The notes below the pieces were generated by a model that saw nothing but the letters and a program-made list of their open reading frames with translations, searched no databases and had not been told where the DNA came from. The position numbers and the translations under genes were made by a program. From Chaetorhynchus papuensis (Eukaryota; Chordata; Aves; Passeriformes; Rhipiduridae), in contig VWYX01001287.1 of the NCBI GenBank assembly GCA_013396525.1, forward strand, positions 124,001 to 188,000: DNA of 64,000 nt, given 5' to 3'. Of this stretch, positions 34,929 through 47,501 are shown in pieces (position 1 is the first letter of the stretch; the number at the start of each line of letters is the position of its first letter).

Positions 34929-37900
34929 TTACTCAGCCCCGCCCTGCTCAGCCTCGGGAGCGGACGTGTTCTCAGCTGGTGGTTCGGCTGTCTTCGTCTC
35001 TTTGCCATCTTGTGGTTTAGGGTTCTCTGGGCGTCTGCGTCGGTAGTTGAAGTTACGGCGGTACCGACGTTGAGGTGGCTGCTGACTTTGGGTTTCATCC
35101 CCTTGGTTCTCTTTATCTTCTTCATTCCCATCCTCTCTAGGCTGTCTTTGACGAGGAGGACCCCTGAAAGTCAAGCTAAGCTTTAACCATGCAGCACCTG
35201 AGCATCACCACGTCCTGGCTCTGTTGCTGAAAAAGGCTAAAACCAGCAGCTTGATCTGCAGCATACCTGCGAAATCTTGGTCTGTAACCCCGGTACATGT
35301 TTTGTCTGACCGGTCTGCCATCTCCTGCACCCTGGTTGTCAGCACCCTGCAAGACATCAGGCCACAGACCCCCTCAGCCCCAAGCAGAAGTGTGCTAACA
35401 CCACAGCTTGTCACGCTGTGAGGAAGGAGCTGGAAGGTTGTCAGTTCAGTCAAGGTGGACAGCAGTTCTAGGGAACACGTGGGCACAAAATGGAGAATCC
35501 TCCAGTTAATCATATAAATTGAAACACTCTGGTTTTTAGAAGCTGTAACATGACGACCTTCAGCTACTTTATTTCATGTTACTGCCAAACCGTACCAAAA
35601 TCATCTGGAGTACCTACAAGAAGTGTCAAAAGGTGCATCTCATCACCCTGCTCCAAAGCAACCAAGCCTGTTTAGCATCATATGTCATGCAAATGTTACC
35701 TCCACTATCTCTCCCTGCACGGGAGGGTTGGTATATTGTGGACGACGCCCGTAGGGCCTACGCATATAGTAAGGTGGGTACCGCCGCCTGCGATAGGGAC
35801 GGCGTTGCTGGGCTTGACCTTCGGGTATGTTCTCTGCTCCTTCATTTTTTTCCCCACTCTCACTGTTCTGGTAGTTTTGCTGGTAGTTGCGTGGAGGACC
35901 CCTACGACGTGGATATCGTCTGTAATGGTTACGATCTGCTGCGTATTTACTGCCCTGCACTGGAACTCCACCAGGTCCTGTAACGTTGGCTGCCTCCGCG
36001 CCCTAAAGAGTGGACATAGCATTAGGGAAACAGTCACCATCCCACCAGCTACAGCATAACAGTCTAGTACTGAGCAATGATTTACATCCACATTGTGAAG
36101 CAATGAAAAACCATTCACCTCCTTGGATGTCATCAGGCATAGACTCAAACCACAGGCACCACACCAAAGCCTGCAATCTGAGTTTTCCATGTGCACTCTT
36201 GACACCCGAGAGATGTGTTTACCTTTTCTCCCTCAACCACATCAAACTCCACGGTCTCTCCATCTCCTACGCTGCGGAGGTACTTCCTGGGGTTATTCTT
36301 CTTTATGGCAGTCTAACAACACAACAGTGCAGGCACAGCATAAGAATACAAAGGAAGACTTTTTTTTTTTTTTTTTTAAGATTACTAAATACTCAAATTC
36401 TTTATCTTAGGAGAAAGACCTGTACTCCTGAAAAAGCAATTGAATCATTGGGAAAATCCAGGAAGTCATAAAATGTTCCTGTATTACGCTTTGGACTATT
36501 TGAAATGTGCAACAGCTTTACCATTAAATGGAAGCACCTGCCAACATGCTCAACATGCTATCTGCTGGCTAAAATGGCAGTTTGAAAACAAAGAGTAAAA
36601 CTCCAACACCACACACTGGCTATAGGATTCCTAATCAGAATTTAAGATTCAACATCACTATGATAGTTATACATTCCTCTGAAGCATATAAACCATTATA
36701 TCAGCCTTCCCAATCACCCTCTTGGATTTCCAGCCCTCCATTATTTCCCACACCACCACAGGACACACCAGCTTCTGCGTTCCAAATTCTGTAAACATAA
36801 CAATGGCCAGGTATCAAGAGATTTCCTCCTCCGAGGCTTCCAACACCATAGTTTCTAGCACAGGACTAACCAATTAACCCTAAATCTACACCAGCTGTGT
36901 ACTGCACAGGATTGCCAAGGATTGGCCTTTCCCAGATGTCAGCACCAGACAATCCTCTGTATCAGTGGCCACCTGTCAAACAACATTACTAGACTCAATT
37001 TCGGATGCTCTGCAGTACTGGATGACATCTTCAACAGACAAGTTAATACACACCGTGCTCGGCCATGTTCTGCTTATCAAATACTTTAACTGAACGGCAA
37101 TACAAGTGTAACAACATAACAAAAATACTTGCCACACAATTTGGTTAGATTTTTTTTCCCCCAAATGGAACAGAATCAGTGGAAAAATATGCCCACAAGT
37201 CTCAGTCTAAACAACAGTAACTTTAGGGAAAGCCTTACTACAACAGCAGCCAGTCCATTAGCTTTTTGTGACACCCGAGCTATGTAACAGGGATAGAGAA
37301 AAGCATACACAGCTAGAACTTCTCAGACAACCTGATTGCCTTCAGATTAGAGCCCTGTAACTGTTTTATTGTAAAAAATATTACACTAAAACAAATCATT
37401 ACCAAACTGTTATTTCAGAAACATAGACAGTAGCTACATGACAAGTCCTATAACACAACCAGTAAGTCAAGGTCACTTACAGGTGACCCTACTTGCCAAT
37501 CGGGTCTGAAAGCTTCCCCTCAGGGTATGTATAACCGCTCACAAACCAGTGCCTCTAATAGCTGGTAATTTAGACAAAGAACAAGCAAGAAGCTGAGAGA
37601 TGATAAACACTTTCCAGGCATTGCTTTTCCCATCCTTTGTGTTAACATCAGCAGCATATTCCTAACTTGAGGCAAAAGAATGACCCACAGACTCCTAAAT
37701 GCCAGAGGTAAACCAGGCTCCACTAAGAATTCTTTGTGGGCTGCTTGCTGATGAGATCCTGAGCCAGAAAGGGCAAAAAGCAAAATGCTGATCACAGCTT
37801 TGCAATTCAGACAAAGAACTAAACTAAGGCAAACCTGCTCCGTAAAGTAGTATACAGGTGTGGTGTGCAGTCTTGGGCTATTTTCCAGAGGTTTACCTGT

Positions 37901-40900
37901 TTGCCATACATTATATCTAAGGATACATATCAGTTAAATTGAAAAGCCCTTATTTAAATGTTTGTACACTTTCACTGAAAGCCTAGAGCAATAAAATCTG
38001 TAATTTTGCCTAGGAAAAAAAAAGCTTCACTGGCACTTCATCCCTATTACAGCTCAATTAATTTCTCTCCCTGCTGCAAGCTTTTCATTTATTTCCAGAT
38101 GCTTACTTAACCACTGTATGAATCCACAAAATGACTGGACTCCAAGCAGTTATCCCCAAGCCCATGCTGGCAGCCAGTGCAGTTCTCATTACTGTACACC
38201 ATCAGCCCACTCAGCCCTCTGTACATCATGTGGACGTGCAAAACCACGAAGTGCAAGCAGGCTCCACTTGTAATGCAACCAAGAATCAGTTGTTTGTGTT
38301 CAAGTAACAGTGCAAATGCAAGGCTCTTCCACAACTTCAGTCCTGGTTACATGGGTCAAGCACAGTCAATTTCTGAGAGGGAATATGTTTCAGTTTCAAG
38401 GAAACCTTACCTGATGGACAAACACGTCTTCCTTGGTGTCATTCCTGCAAGACAACAAGAAATTGAAATTTGTGAATAAAATGCACATAAAAGAAAAATT
38501 CAGTTGTCTGGTACAGAGCCAAAATGCAGATCTATCATAACAGGCTTTGAGCATCAGCCTTACTCATCAACCTGCTCTCAACTAGTTCCTATCAGTTTAC
38601 TGCGTGTAGAAAAGAGATCAGCAGGAAGCTTGCGCAAAGTGCAAAGCACATGCTGAAGGTTCAGTAAGGCACGCTGCTCCTCACTCCTGCACACCTCTCT
38701 ATCTTTCACATCCCATCAATGGAGATGTTTGAGCACCTGACAGTGATCACTCACTCCTTTCCCAGCGGTGCTCCGTGGGAGACTGGCTAATGCAGCTTTT
38801 GGAAGCAGCTCTGCCTTTGCCACTGAAGCCTCACATTCCCACAGCCTCAAAGCTTCCCTCATCTGAGGAACAGCAACACCAGCTGCCTGTGAAGGCAGCA
38901 CTGTCGGTCAAGCCTCAGTCTCCCCTCTCAAGAAACAGAAAACAGCTCAGGTCTTTATCTACAGGGACCCATGAGCACCCATCCTTCAGCACGACCCTGG
39001 CAGAGCTTCCGCAACTGCCATGAGCCTGAACAACCACAGCTCAGTACCATCTTCAGTCAGAATTTTCTATTCTGCTCTGAAGAGTTACAACAGAGACACC
39101 CTTGCGCTGGTTAGAGCTGCACAAGCCATCTCCCGACTCCTGAAGCACGGACATCCCAGCTCCCATCACACCAACCCACCCTCACTGCAGTGTTAGTTTC
39201 ATTACTGCATGGAACAGTTTGAATCACAGGAAAGTGGCTCTTATTTCCTATAATGGCTGGTTAAAGACATAAGTAAGCTCATGTGAAAACATGCTCCAAA
39301 CTGGAGTGCTCACAGCTAGTGGTAACAGAATACTTGGGTTGGTTTTTAATAAGATAAAGCCAGGTGCTCCTCACCCCTGGCTTTAAAAAGTGAGAACTGA
39401 CAATTAAACGTTTTCCAGAAACTCCATCCAAGCTACAGCTATTCTGTCAGACATCACCAGTAAAAATAAGTCCCCTTGTTTCCTCTTGAAATTGATGCTT
39501 ACAGACCTCAAAGGTTACTGGGAAAAGGCAGCCAAAAGGCAGCAGAGCAGAGCCATTCTGATCTCATCTCCAAAGCCTCAGGATGCAGCACACAGAAGCC
39601 CTTGCAAAGCCAAAGCTGAGAAACTCTTCTTCAAAACACCATGTCCAAAACACAGAAAACCTTCACAAGGGCATAGTAACATGTCTCTATTAAAAATGCT
39701 GAGCACCTTCCTTCACCCTCAGCTGAAAAACAGTGGTAGAAAGTGCTCATCCACAAGTGTGGACGCCTTGTACTTTTACCCAAGTTGAATTTCGGACAAG
39801 CAGACCAGATACTTGTTTTTAAAGTCCTTTTGCAAAGCAGTCTCCATTCAAGAGGACACTGGAGTTTTGGCTCAATGACTGACTGGGTCACACAGAGCTC
39901 ACTGAGTCAAGTGAAAAACACATCAGGCCATTTCACAGCCTCGTGCCACTGGCCACACCACTCCCAATGCTGTTTTCCATCAAGCACATCTGTAAGCAGC
40001 AAGCATGCTGTCATGTGGATGGTGGAACAGCAGGATCATCACTTTCTCAAAGAAAATTTGGAAGGGTACAAGAGAAACACTCATTCTGAAGGTCAAACAA
40101 ACCATTTAGTTGATCTTTGCACTGAGCCACTCTTCCATTCACATCTTTTATCCACAAAAATATATTAGAAAAAGGGAATCAAACAAGCAGACAGACTAAG
40201 AAGATGCCAAGTCCAGCAGGGCACCAAATACCAGGCCAGACAGTGCAGCTCCAGTTGCAGTACAGACCAAGCTAGTGGCTTTTGCACATCTACTTGTTAT
40301 TTTGGCAAACATGAGAAATAATCGTCAAAGACTCAGAAGTCAAACTCCTATTCTGGAACAGAATCACACTTCTAACGTTAAAAGCACACAGAAAATACCT
40401 GAAGTGAGCATACACCTCCATCAAAGCTAATTTCAGTTCCAAAGCTCATTTTATCTGCAAGCAAACCTGGCTAAGGCCAAGCCACACAAGGGCAGGAGCT
40501 CCTGCACAGCTTCCCTGCAACCAGGCAAAGATTCCAGAGCTGAGGAAATGTCCTCCCCTTCAGTTACCAGGCTCTAATCTCTTGATAATACGAGATCATG
40601 CTGGGTTTCTCATTACAAATGGCAACCTCAGGGATTAAACAGCTGCCAGAGTAATGACTGGGGAAGCCACTCGATGTCTTAACTAGATGCTGCTGCTTCC
40701 TCGCTTGACTGACATCACAGAACATTTCCACTACCGAGGGAACAGGAAAAGCCTTCCCTCGAGGTGGGGTTTGTGGCTGGGACTTGGGAGGCGTTTCCAA
40801 GGCCAGAGACACGACAGCTCCCAGCACTGGTGACTGCACAACACCAGGAACTGAAGCATGGTGTGAACAATGCAAACTGGGCAGATTGGGAGGCAAGTTT

Positions 40901-42404
40901 GTAAAGCTGCAGACACAAAACCAATTCAGGAGCTGGACAGACAATTCAGACTAGTTAATGAAGTAACTGGCAGTTCAAAAAGGCAGTGTTTAAATGAACA
41001 TAAACAAAAGGTCCAATAATAACACTACACTTGCTGCCCTGAAGGGAGATTCCCTAGTTTTCAGCCACATTCTGAGACTGGGGAGTTTAAGTACCACGAA
41101 TTAAGAGAAACAGCTCTGGCAACACCCCGGGGAGGCCCCCCAAACCAACGGGGCCAAGAACTGCCCATTTTTAAAACCTTCCCTGCAGAGCATTTTCAGG
41201 ACTCCTCTCCCTGACAGGCCCACTTTACTTATTTACACAGCTCCCGAAGCGTTCAAATTATTCTTTCACATCAACTACTGTCATAAAAAAAAGTCTTCTA
41301 GGCACTTGTTTCACGAGACCCGTCCATACACTTCAGTGTGGCACTAGACAGTGTTAACTGTGCTCCTTTTGCTCATTTTCCCACATGTTGAGGATATCCT
41401 CATTAGAGCATGTTTGAACTATCAAGTGCTCAAAGCAATTTTTGCTTGCGTTGACTGAACTTCACGCAGGAGTTTAAACAAATACCGTGTGTGCTGACAG
41501 GCAGTATACCTTTATATGTTTAAGAAGGGGAAAAAAAAAAAAAAAAACAATACAACCCCAAAACACCACAAACGACCGTAATATAAGAACACGTGGCCGT
41601 GGAAACAGACTCGCTTCAAGAGCGCGGCTCTTGCCCAGGTTAAAGGACTCAAAAGTCAACCAGGCAAGCCCCGAGCGGGTCAGAAACCCCGGGGGGGAGA
41701 AAGGGCACATCCCATCAGCTCCTTCTACCGAGCAGGGCGAGAGGCGGCAAAGGCACCGCCGCCCCTCCGCCCCGCCTGTCACCCGCACGACACAAGCGCC
41801 GCGCCCCCTCCCCGGGGCTCCCCGTGACAGGGCCCACCGTGTCCGGGCGCTCACCTGTTGATGAAGCCGTAACCGTTCCTCACGTTGAACCATTTCACTG
41901 TTCCCAAAACCTTCGTTGCTGCGGGAAGGGGCAGAGGGAAGAGGGGAAGGAGGGGAGGGAGCAGCGCGTCAGGGGCACGTGGCGGGGCGCGCGCACAAAG
42001 GCCCCGCGTGGCGGACATCTTGCGCCGCCCCGCCCCCACCCGGCACGCGGGGCCGGCGGCGCGCGGGGAGGGGAAGGGAGGGNNNNNNNNNNNNNNNNNN
42101 NNNNNNNNNNNNNNNNNNNNNNNNNNNNNNNNNNNNNNNNNNNNNNNNNNNNNNNNNNNNNNNNNNNNNNNNNNNNNNNNNNNNNNNNNNNNNNNNNNNN
42201 NNNNNNNNNNNNNNNNNNNNNNNNNNNNNNNNNNNNNNNNNNNNNNNNNNNNNNNNNNNNNNNNNNNNNNNNNNNNNNNNNNNNNNNNNNNNNNNNNNTG
42301 CCCCCATTCCCGGTCCCGCCGTTTGGCTTGGAGTCGGCGGGGGCGGCGGGGGCCGCCGCGGGGACGGGGGCGGCGGGCGGCTGGGTCTCGGCCTCGCTGC
42401 TCAT
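34929..42404 (-). CDS. YBX1: Y-box binding protein 1 (cold-shock domain), exon 1 cut by a gap
   Basis: YB-1 binds Y-box/CCAAT DNA and packages and regulates mRNA. Coding exons on minus: 42404 into the gap at 42298, 41918-41855, 38444-38411, 36312-36223, 36002-35700, 35346-35267 and 35163-34929 (stop). Exon 1 starts MSSEAETQPPAAP and is Ala/Pro-rich. The cold-shock domain spans exons 2-5, with RNP1-type KWFNVRNGYGFI and RNP2-type VFVHQ. The C-terminal half has the alternating basic (RRYPRRRGPP, RRPYRRRR) and acidic (REDGNEEDKENQGDE) clusters, and the protein ends EAEQGGAE. All phases fit except across the gap, where the end of exon 1 and its donor are missing; a DKKVIA-like end is expected from human. 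This is an assembly loss, not a broken gene. Orientation next to PPIH is as in human. Confidence 0.96.
36360..36377. repeat. Poly(T) tract in YBX1 intron 3
   Basis: A run of about 18 T lies 48 bases upstream (minus sense) of exon 4. Read on the transcript strand it is poly(A). Confidence 0.9.
42083..42298. other. Assembly gap (216 N)
   Basis: The unresolved bases interrupt YBX1 exon 1 and intron 1 within a CpG island. Open frames read across it are meaningless. Confidence 1.
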
Positions 42405-43030
42405 GGCGGCGGCTGTTCGGTGCGGACGGTGGTGGTGACTGCTGTTTGCGCCGCCTCCCGCGGTGTGATGGTGACTGAGGCCGGCCGTGGGGGGGCTGCT
42501 CCCTGCTCCGGGCTCGCTGAGCTCCGCTCTCCGCTCCCGATACCGATCGAACTGGCCACAATGGCGGCGCGCACCGGCTAGCCACCCCGCGCGCCCCGCC
42601 CGCACGCGCCGTGATTCGCCACCCGGCCCGCCCGTTAAACGGAGAGCGACCCCATTGGTTTTTCTCCAACCCGCTACCGCCCCCCGCCGAAAATCTATTG
42701 GCGGCGACACCTGCCTTTCCTCAAGATCTCGCGCCCATTGGCTGCTCCGCCCGCGGCTGCCAGAGTAGCTTTTCGCACCGGCTGACCCGGAGTCCCCGCC
42801 CCCGCCCCCTGATTGGCCGTCCCGGCCGCCGCTCCCGCCCCCAACGGGCACGATCGGGGAAGTGCGCGCGACCATGTGGCGGCGGCTCCTGTCCTGTCCC
42901 GCCCCTGACCCCGCTTCCGCTCGCTGCACAGACCCAGGGCAGAGCGAGCCTGCGGGCGGCTCCGGTCCTAGCGCTCCCCGGGCGCCCACTCCCGTCAGTG
43001 ATTGGCAGAAAGGGCCCGGGAGCGTTAATT
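42405..43030 (-). promoter_or_regulatory. YBX1: YBX1 CpG promoter with five CCAAT boxes
   Basis: ATTGG on plus, which is CCAAT in the direction of YBX1 transcription, occurs at 42654, 42697, 42737, 42812 and 43001. The site at 42810-42818 reads TGATTGGCC, close to the Y-box core. GC boxes (CCGCCC) lie between them and no TATA box is seen. NF-Y is the usual CCAAT binder; YB-1 itself was named for Y-box binding. Confidence 0.8.
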
Positions 43031-43399
43031 ACCAGCGGGAAATGACGGATTTGGAGCCGTGTCAGAGCTCCCTGACCCACGTACGGATGGATGTGCAGCT
43101 ACCGCACTGAGCTGACCCGCGGGGAATCAGCCTTTCTCTAAGCATCCCATCCTTCCCTTCCCGGAGGGGCGGGGGCAGCTTCTCACCCTGAGCCCTTCCA
43201 CCCACCCAGGCTGTCGGGAAAGCATTACTGCTGGGTCCTTTACCCTGCTGAAGTCGTTCTCCGACCACCACCGCTTTGCCTCCCTACCCCTATGTCTTTG
43301 CCTTACAGCGGCCTGGAGATACCCAACATCTCTTGCTGGATTCCCCAGAAGGAAGATCCAGAGGAAAACCCTGCCCTTGTCCCACAAGTTACTTTTCCT

Positions 43400-44850
43400 T
43401 AGGCACCTGAAAAATGTGGTTGGTGGCCACAGATTCCTTGCCCTGCCTTGGCTATGTCATTCGTCTGACATTAGAGGAGGCAAAGGTCATCAGCCAACCA
43501 CCCAGAAGGTCTCTGGGACATGGTCCACCACTACACCGTTTTTGCAACCAACACGTATGCCCTTGGGATCAGCCCTTTCAGCACTGCACGCAAATCACTG
43601 TCCAGTTCACCATCCCAGTTCCCCACGTTCCACCGTGGCCAGGTGAGGGACTCCAATGAGGCCAAGGTCAACCCACCACATCAACCCATTAGGAACACTG
43701 GGCTCATCCAGCTCTCTTGGGAACTCTTCCACCTGATCTTCAACTCAGTTAACGAAGGGAAGGGCTTGAAAACAATAACACAATCCTACAATGATCTGCA
43801 CCTGGATGATGACCTGGATAAAGAAGCTAGAATGACGTCAAAACTGGACGCTGCTTAGTGAGTCATCTGAAAAATAATCTTACAATAGAATGGGAATTAG
43901 GGAATACGCTAGGCAGTGACCCGAGAGGGACAAAATGGTGGAGAAAACTCCAGCTCTGGGAGGAAATCTGTGGGGATGTCAGGGCCATGCTACCTACAGC
44001 TGAAAACTATGGGCCCCAACATTGTCTTTGGGGGCGTTAACACTGCGGGGTCTGGAGGCAACTCAGACCCTCAGGGAAATGCACAGGCCACCAGAAACAC
44101 CATCTCCAGCTGCAGCATCCACAGCTGGAGGAAGATGCTGGAGCTGAGAGGAGCTCCATCACCTCCTCTACAGGAGGAGATTCCAGGATTTGCTACATGC
44201 AACACAAGGGTGACATCATCATTGGGGAACTCAACCCAAAAATGTGGTCTTTGAGAAAACTTTCAGCCAGCAGGTTAAGGAACAAGATACACAACCTGGA
44301 AAGCTGGAACCCTGCATATTCCATGTTGAAGAGAAATGTAATGGGATGTAATTAGCCATTGGAACAACAAAGTAGTAGTAATGGATTCACTACTCTTAAT
44401 TAATCCGGGGAAGCTCTGTGACCCCTGAATGCAGGAAGTGAGGCCAGCTGATGGCAGCGGTATAAATACATCAGGCTGAAAAAGTGCTGCAAAGCCTGGA
44501 CCAGAAATAAACTGGTTTCCTTGATGAAAAAGTGGTGAATTTGGGTACCAGCAGCCAGAATTGCAAACTTCAGCACTGCACTGGCAAGCATAGCTCCCTG
44601 AGGCACCTGAGCCAGCCTGTTGAGAACCTTCAACCCTCCTCTCACAGGAGAGCCCTCTGCAAAGCATTTGTGGGGCTGGGGAATAAAGGACTGGGGTGTC
44701 TGTGCTTCTTTTATCACCTGATGTTCTGCAGGTACAAAGTGACATGCCTCAGGCTGGAGAGAATTGAGTGTCCTCAGCTGCTGTGCAATCCCAGGAACGA
44801 GGACACAGGAATCCTGACAGCCAGAGCCTGCTGCCAGGATTTCAAAGAGC
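43400..44850. other. Unresolved block upstream of YBX1
   Basis: This stretch holds an open frame on plus (43520-43858), a TATAAATA word near 44461, AATAAA near 44508 and fragments that vaguely resemble retroelement 3' ends. I could not assign it to a family. It may be a decayed retroelement or ordinary intergenic DNA. Confidence 0.3.
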
Positions 44851-45684
44851 CATGAGAGAAAAGAGCACAGCCAAGCCTGTGGGAGCTTCCGCCAGCGTGT
44901 CAGTGCTGGGCAAGGCCCAGCTCAGGCAGAGAGTGCACCCTACACCAGCTGCCCAGGGAGGGGTGGGATCTCTCCGCATGGGATGATGCACTGGCATGAG
45001 ACAGAACAGACTCTGTCCTAACTCCTTTACCTTTAAATGGCCGGATGAGAAGCTCCTGCTGGAACCCAGCCCTGTGCAGGGTGCTGGCTTGTCCTCTGCC
45101 AGATGGGTGAGCTCCCAGCCCCATTCTGGGAGAAGAAAGACAGCCTCAGCTCCGCTCTCTGCACCACACAAGACAAGCAGCCCCAACTTCATTCCTATAG
45201 CATCACCGTTCTGTGTTCCCCAGATGACAGGCCTGCTCCAACACCCTTGTAGCACCCAGGTGAACTCCTCCTCCAACACCTGTGACACATAATAGCTCGA
45301 TGGCCTGGTGCTACCATGTGCTAGGGGAAGGCTGAAAGACACTTGTTTACATCAGAACTCTCCTCAGAGCCCAGCACTCACAGTGATGGAATCTGTGCTA
45401 TACCAATTCCTTGTGTCTCAATAAGGCTGTACACACAAAGGTTCTGGAGATTCCCAAGATGCCAAGAACCTTTCTGCCAGCCAGGCAGTCGTAGTTACCT
45501 GCCAAGTGAAAGAGCTGGTGCAGCACAGCTCTGCCAAGCTCCTTTCACCCCTTCTCTCTCTCAATACCATGCAGTAAATGTTCCTGACTGAACCAGCCAG
45601 GGATAATACATGTTGCTGAAGATGCTACAGCCCTTCTCACCTGGAGCAGAATCAATTCCCACAAATATTAACTGATGTGCACTG

Positions 45685-45887
45685 CACATGTTTAAAAAAA
45701 ATCTTTATTTACATTTCAAAATGTAAAAAGAAAAAAAGAGATGCCCATTATTAAATAATTTCAGGAGAACCTCAAGAGCATGGATCTGGCCTGTGGAGAA
45801 GTCTGGGGCAGACTGGGGCAGTGGGTGAGCTGGCTGGAATTGGAATTGCATGGAGCCAGCACAGGTCTAATCACCGGTAAAGGAACA
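45685..45887 (-). other. PPIH: Probable PPIH 3'-UTR exon and poly(A) site
   Basis: After the PPIH stop there is a good donor (exon edge 47482, GTAAGT). The next convincing acceptor is TTCCTTTCAG with the exon edge at 45887. AATAAA on minus lies at 45709-45704. So the last exon is probably non-coding, and the mRNA may lose a 1.6-kb intron in its 3' UTR. This is inferred from splice sites only. Confidence 0.55.
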
Positions 45888-47501
45888 CTGAAAGGAAGAA
45901 GAAACAGGTCTGAAATGCTGGACAGCCATTCCCAACCCATCCTACAACAGCCAGGCTATGCAGTGACACTGGGGGCCACACAGCGATTTTAAGTGCATGC
46001 CAGTTGCTGCACACACCAGCTCTCATCATCCAGAGAACTCGGGAGTCCTCCTGGGTCTGCCTGCCAGGCAACTGCATCTACTTCTGAAGTTAAAACCAAC
46101 AGTGCCTGTTTCCCCCAGCTGATTTTCAAGGATCTTGACAAGTAGCTGATGTGGCTGTCTGCAATGCAAAAGCTGTTTTCACCCCCAGGCAGCTGAGGGA
46201 CATCAGGGTGCAGCAAGGCTGTTCCTAGGACCTGGCTGGGAAATAAGCAAGGTGACACCAGCCTTGTACTTATGAATGAAAAGCTTCCAGGCTCAAGCTG
46301 GACATTGGCCAGAGATCCTGTACTCCAAACTAAAATGATAAATAAGTCTGGGCTTGAGGACAACCCTAAAGGGGACCCAATCCTTCAGCACAGCTCTGCA
46401 AGAAAAGGAACAGCCTTGCTAGCAGGCTTTTTTCAAAAGCCTGTAAATGCCACCAGAAGTACCAGGAAAATGGAAGAATTATTACAATTCCCTGTTGTCA
46501 CTTCATCAAATAGCAAGAGCTCCCAAGAGTCGAAAGTGCTGCAGACCTCTAAGACTTTATTACAAAAGAGGGAACATTGTGGGCAATTCCAGCTGCCTTT
46601 GGATATCATTTAAAGGAAGGTCAAAAATTGTGGGTATGTGCTTTTGTCAGAGCTGCCTCCTGAAATTTGAAAAAAATCAGCAACCAGAAGGCTAATACAG
46701 CAGATTTTTGACAAGCTGCAGCCCAATACACTGAAATCTAGACAGATTTGTTTAAATACTTGTGGTTTTTACAGTAAAATGAGCAGACAAATGGAAACAG
46801 AATACTCTATGTTAGCCTGAGACTATTGGTTTAACCAAAATGAAGCCTGAATAACACTAAATAGTGGAAACATCTCCCTTCAGATAAGGACAGTGGTACA
46901 TTTTTCAAGTTAAGGTAAGACTATGTAAAATGGTAATTCCTTGGTCCTTCAACGGTGGCAGTCCTACAGATGTGCTGAGCAAGGAGGCACAAGTCCTCTC
47001 TTTCTCCCCTCCTTTTCTTGATCCCTGCCTGTCCCACCCATGGATACTCTTGCTTTTTGTAGCTGTTGGAGAGTTCTCCAACCTGCAGGTCAAAGTGAGG
47101 CCTCCCACCAACTAGACTGCCTGGGTAATGCCAGATGGATTACTGCTGCAATTCCCCTTCATCCACTTTCTAGAATCGAGGCTTCAAGGCAACCTAACCC
47201 AATCCAAGAAAAAGCTTCCACAAACCCATCTTCCCCTTGAATGCAGCTGCAAAATCTTATCCCTGCTGTGCTGCCTCTGGTGTTTGTGCAGCTTGGAGGG
47301 AAGCCAGTTCAGGGACTTGAGCTGGCAAAAAACAAATGCTGTTAGAGAAGCACTTTCTGGTGTTCCACTGAGCTGAGACAGCTCTCTGCAGGTTCAGAGG
47401 AATGTGAAAATAAGTCAAGAGAAAAGTAAGAAGAAGAGCAGCCCAGAGTTCATGGTACCGTGCGTGAAGACTGGGACTTACCACATTGCTCTTTCATCGC
47501 T

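Noticed and set aside
41851..42989. Long open frames through the N gap
   Set aside because: They depend on unknown bases; only the YBX1 exon 1 and exon 2 parts are real coding sequence.
43520..43858. Plus-strand open frame as a retroviral gag fragment
   Set aside because: The acidic stretch is only loosely similar to what I remember of such proteins, and no zinc knuckle, capsid motif or neighbouring pol is seen. It is kept only as an unresolved lead.
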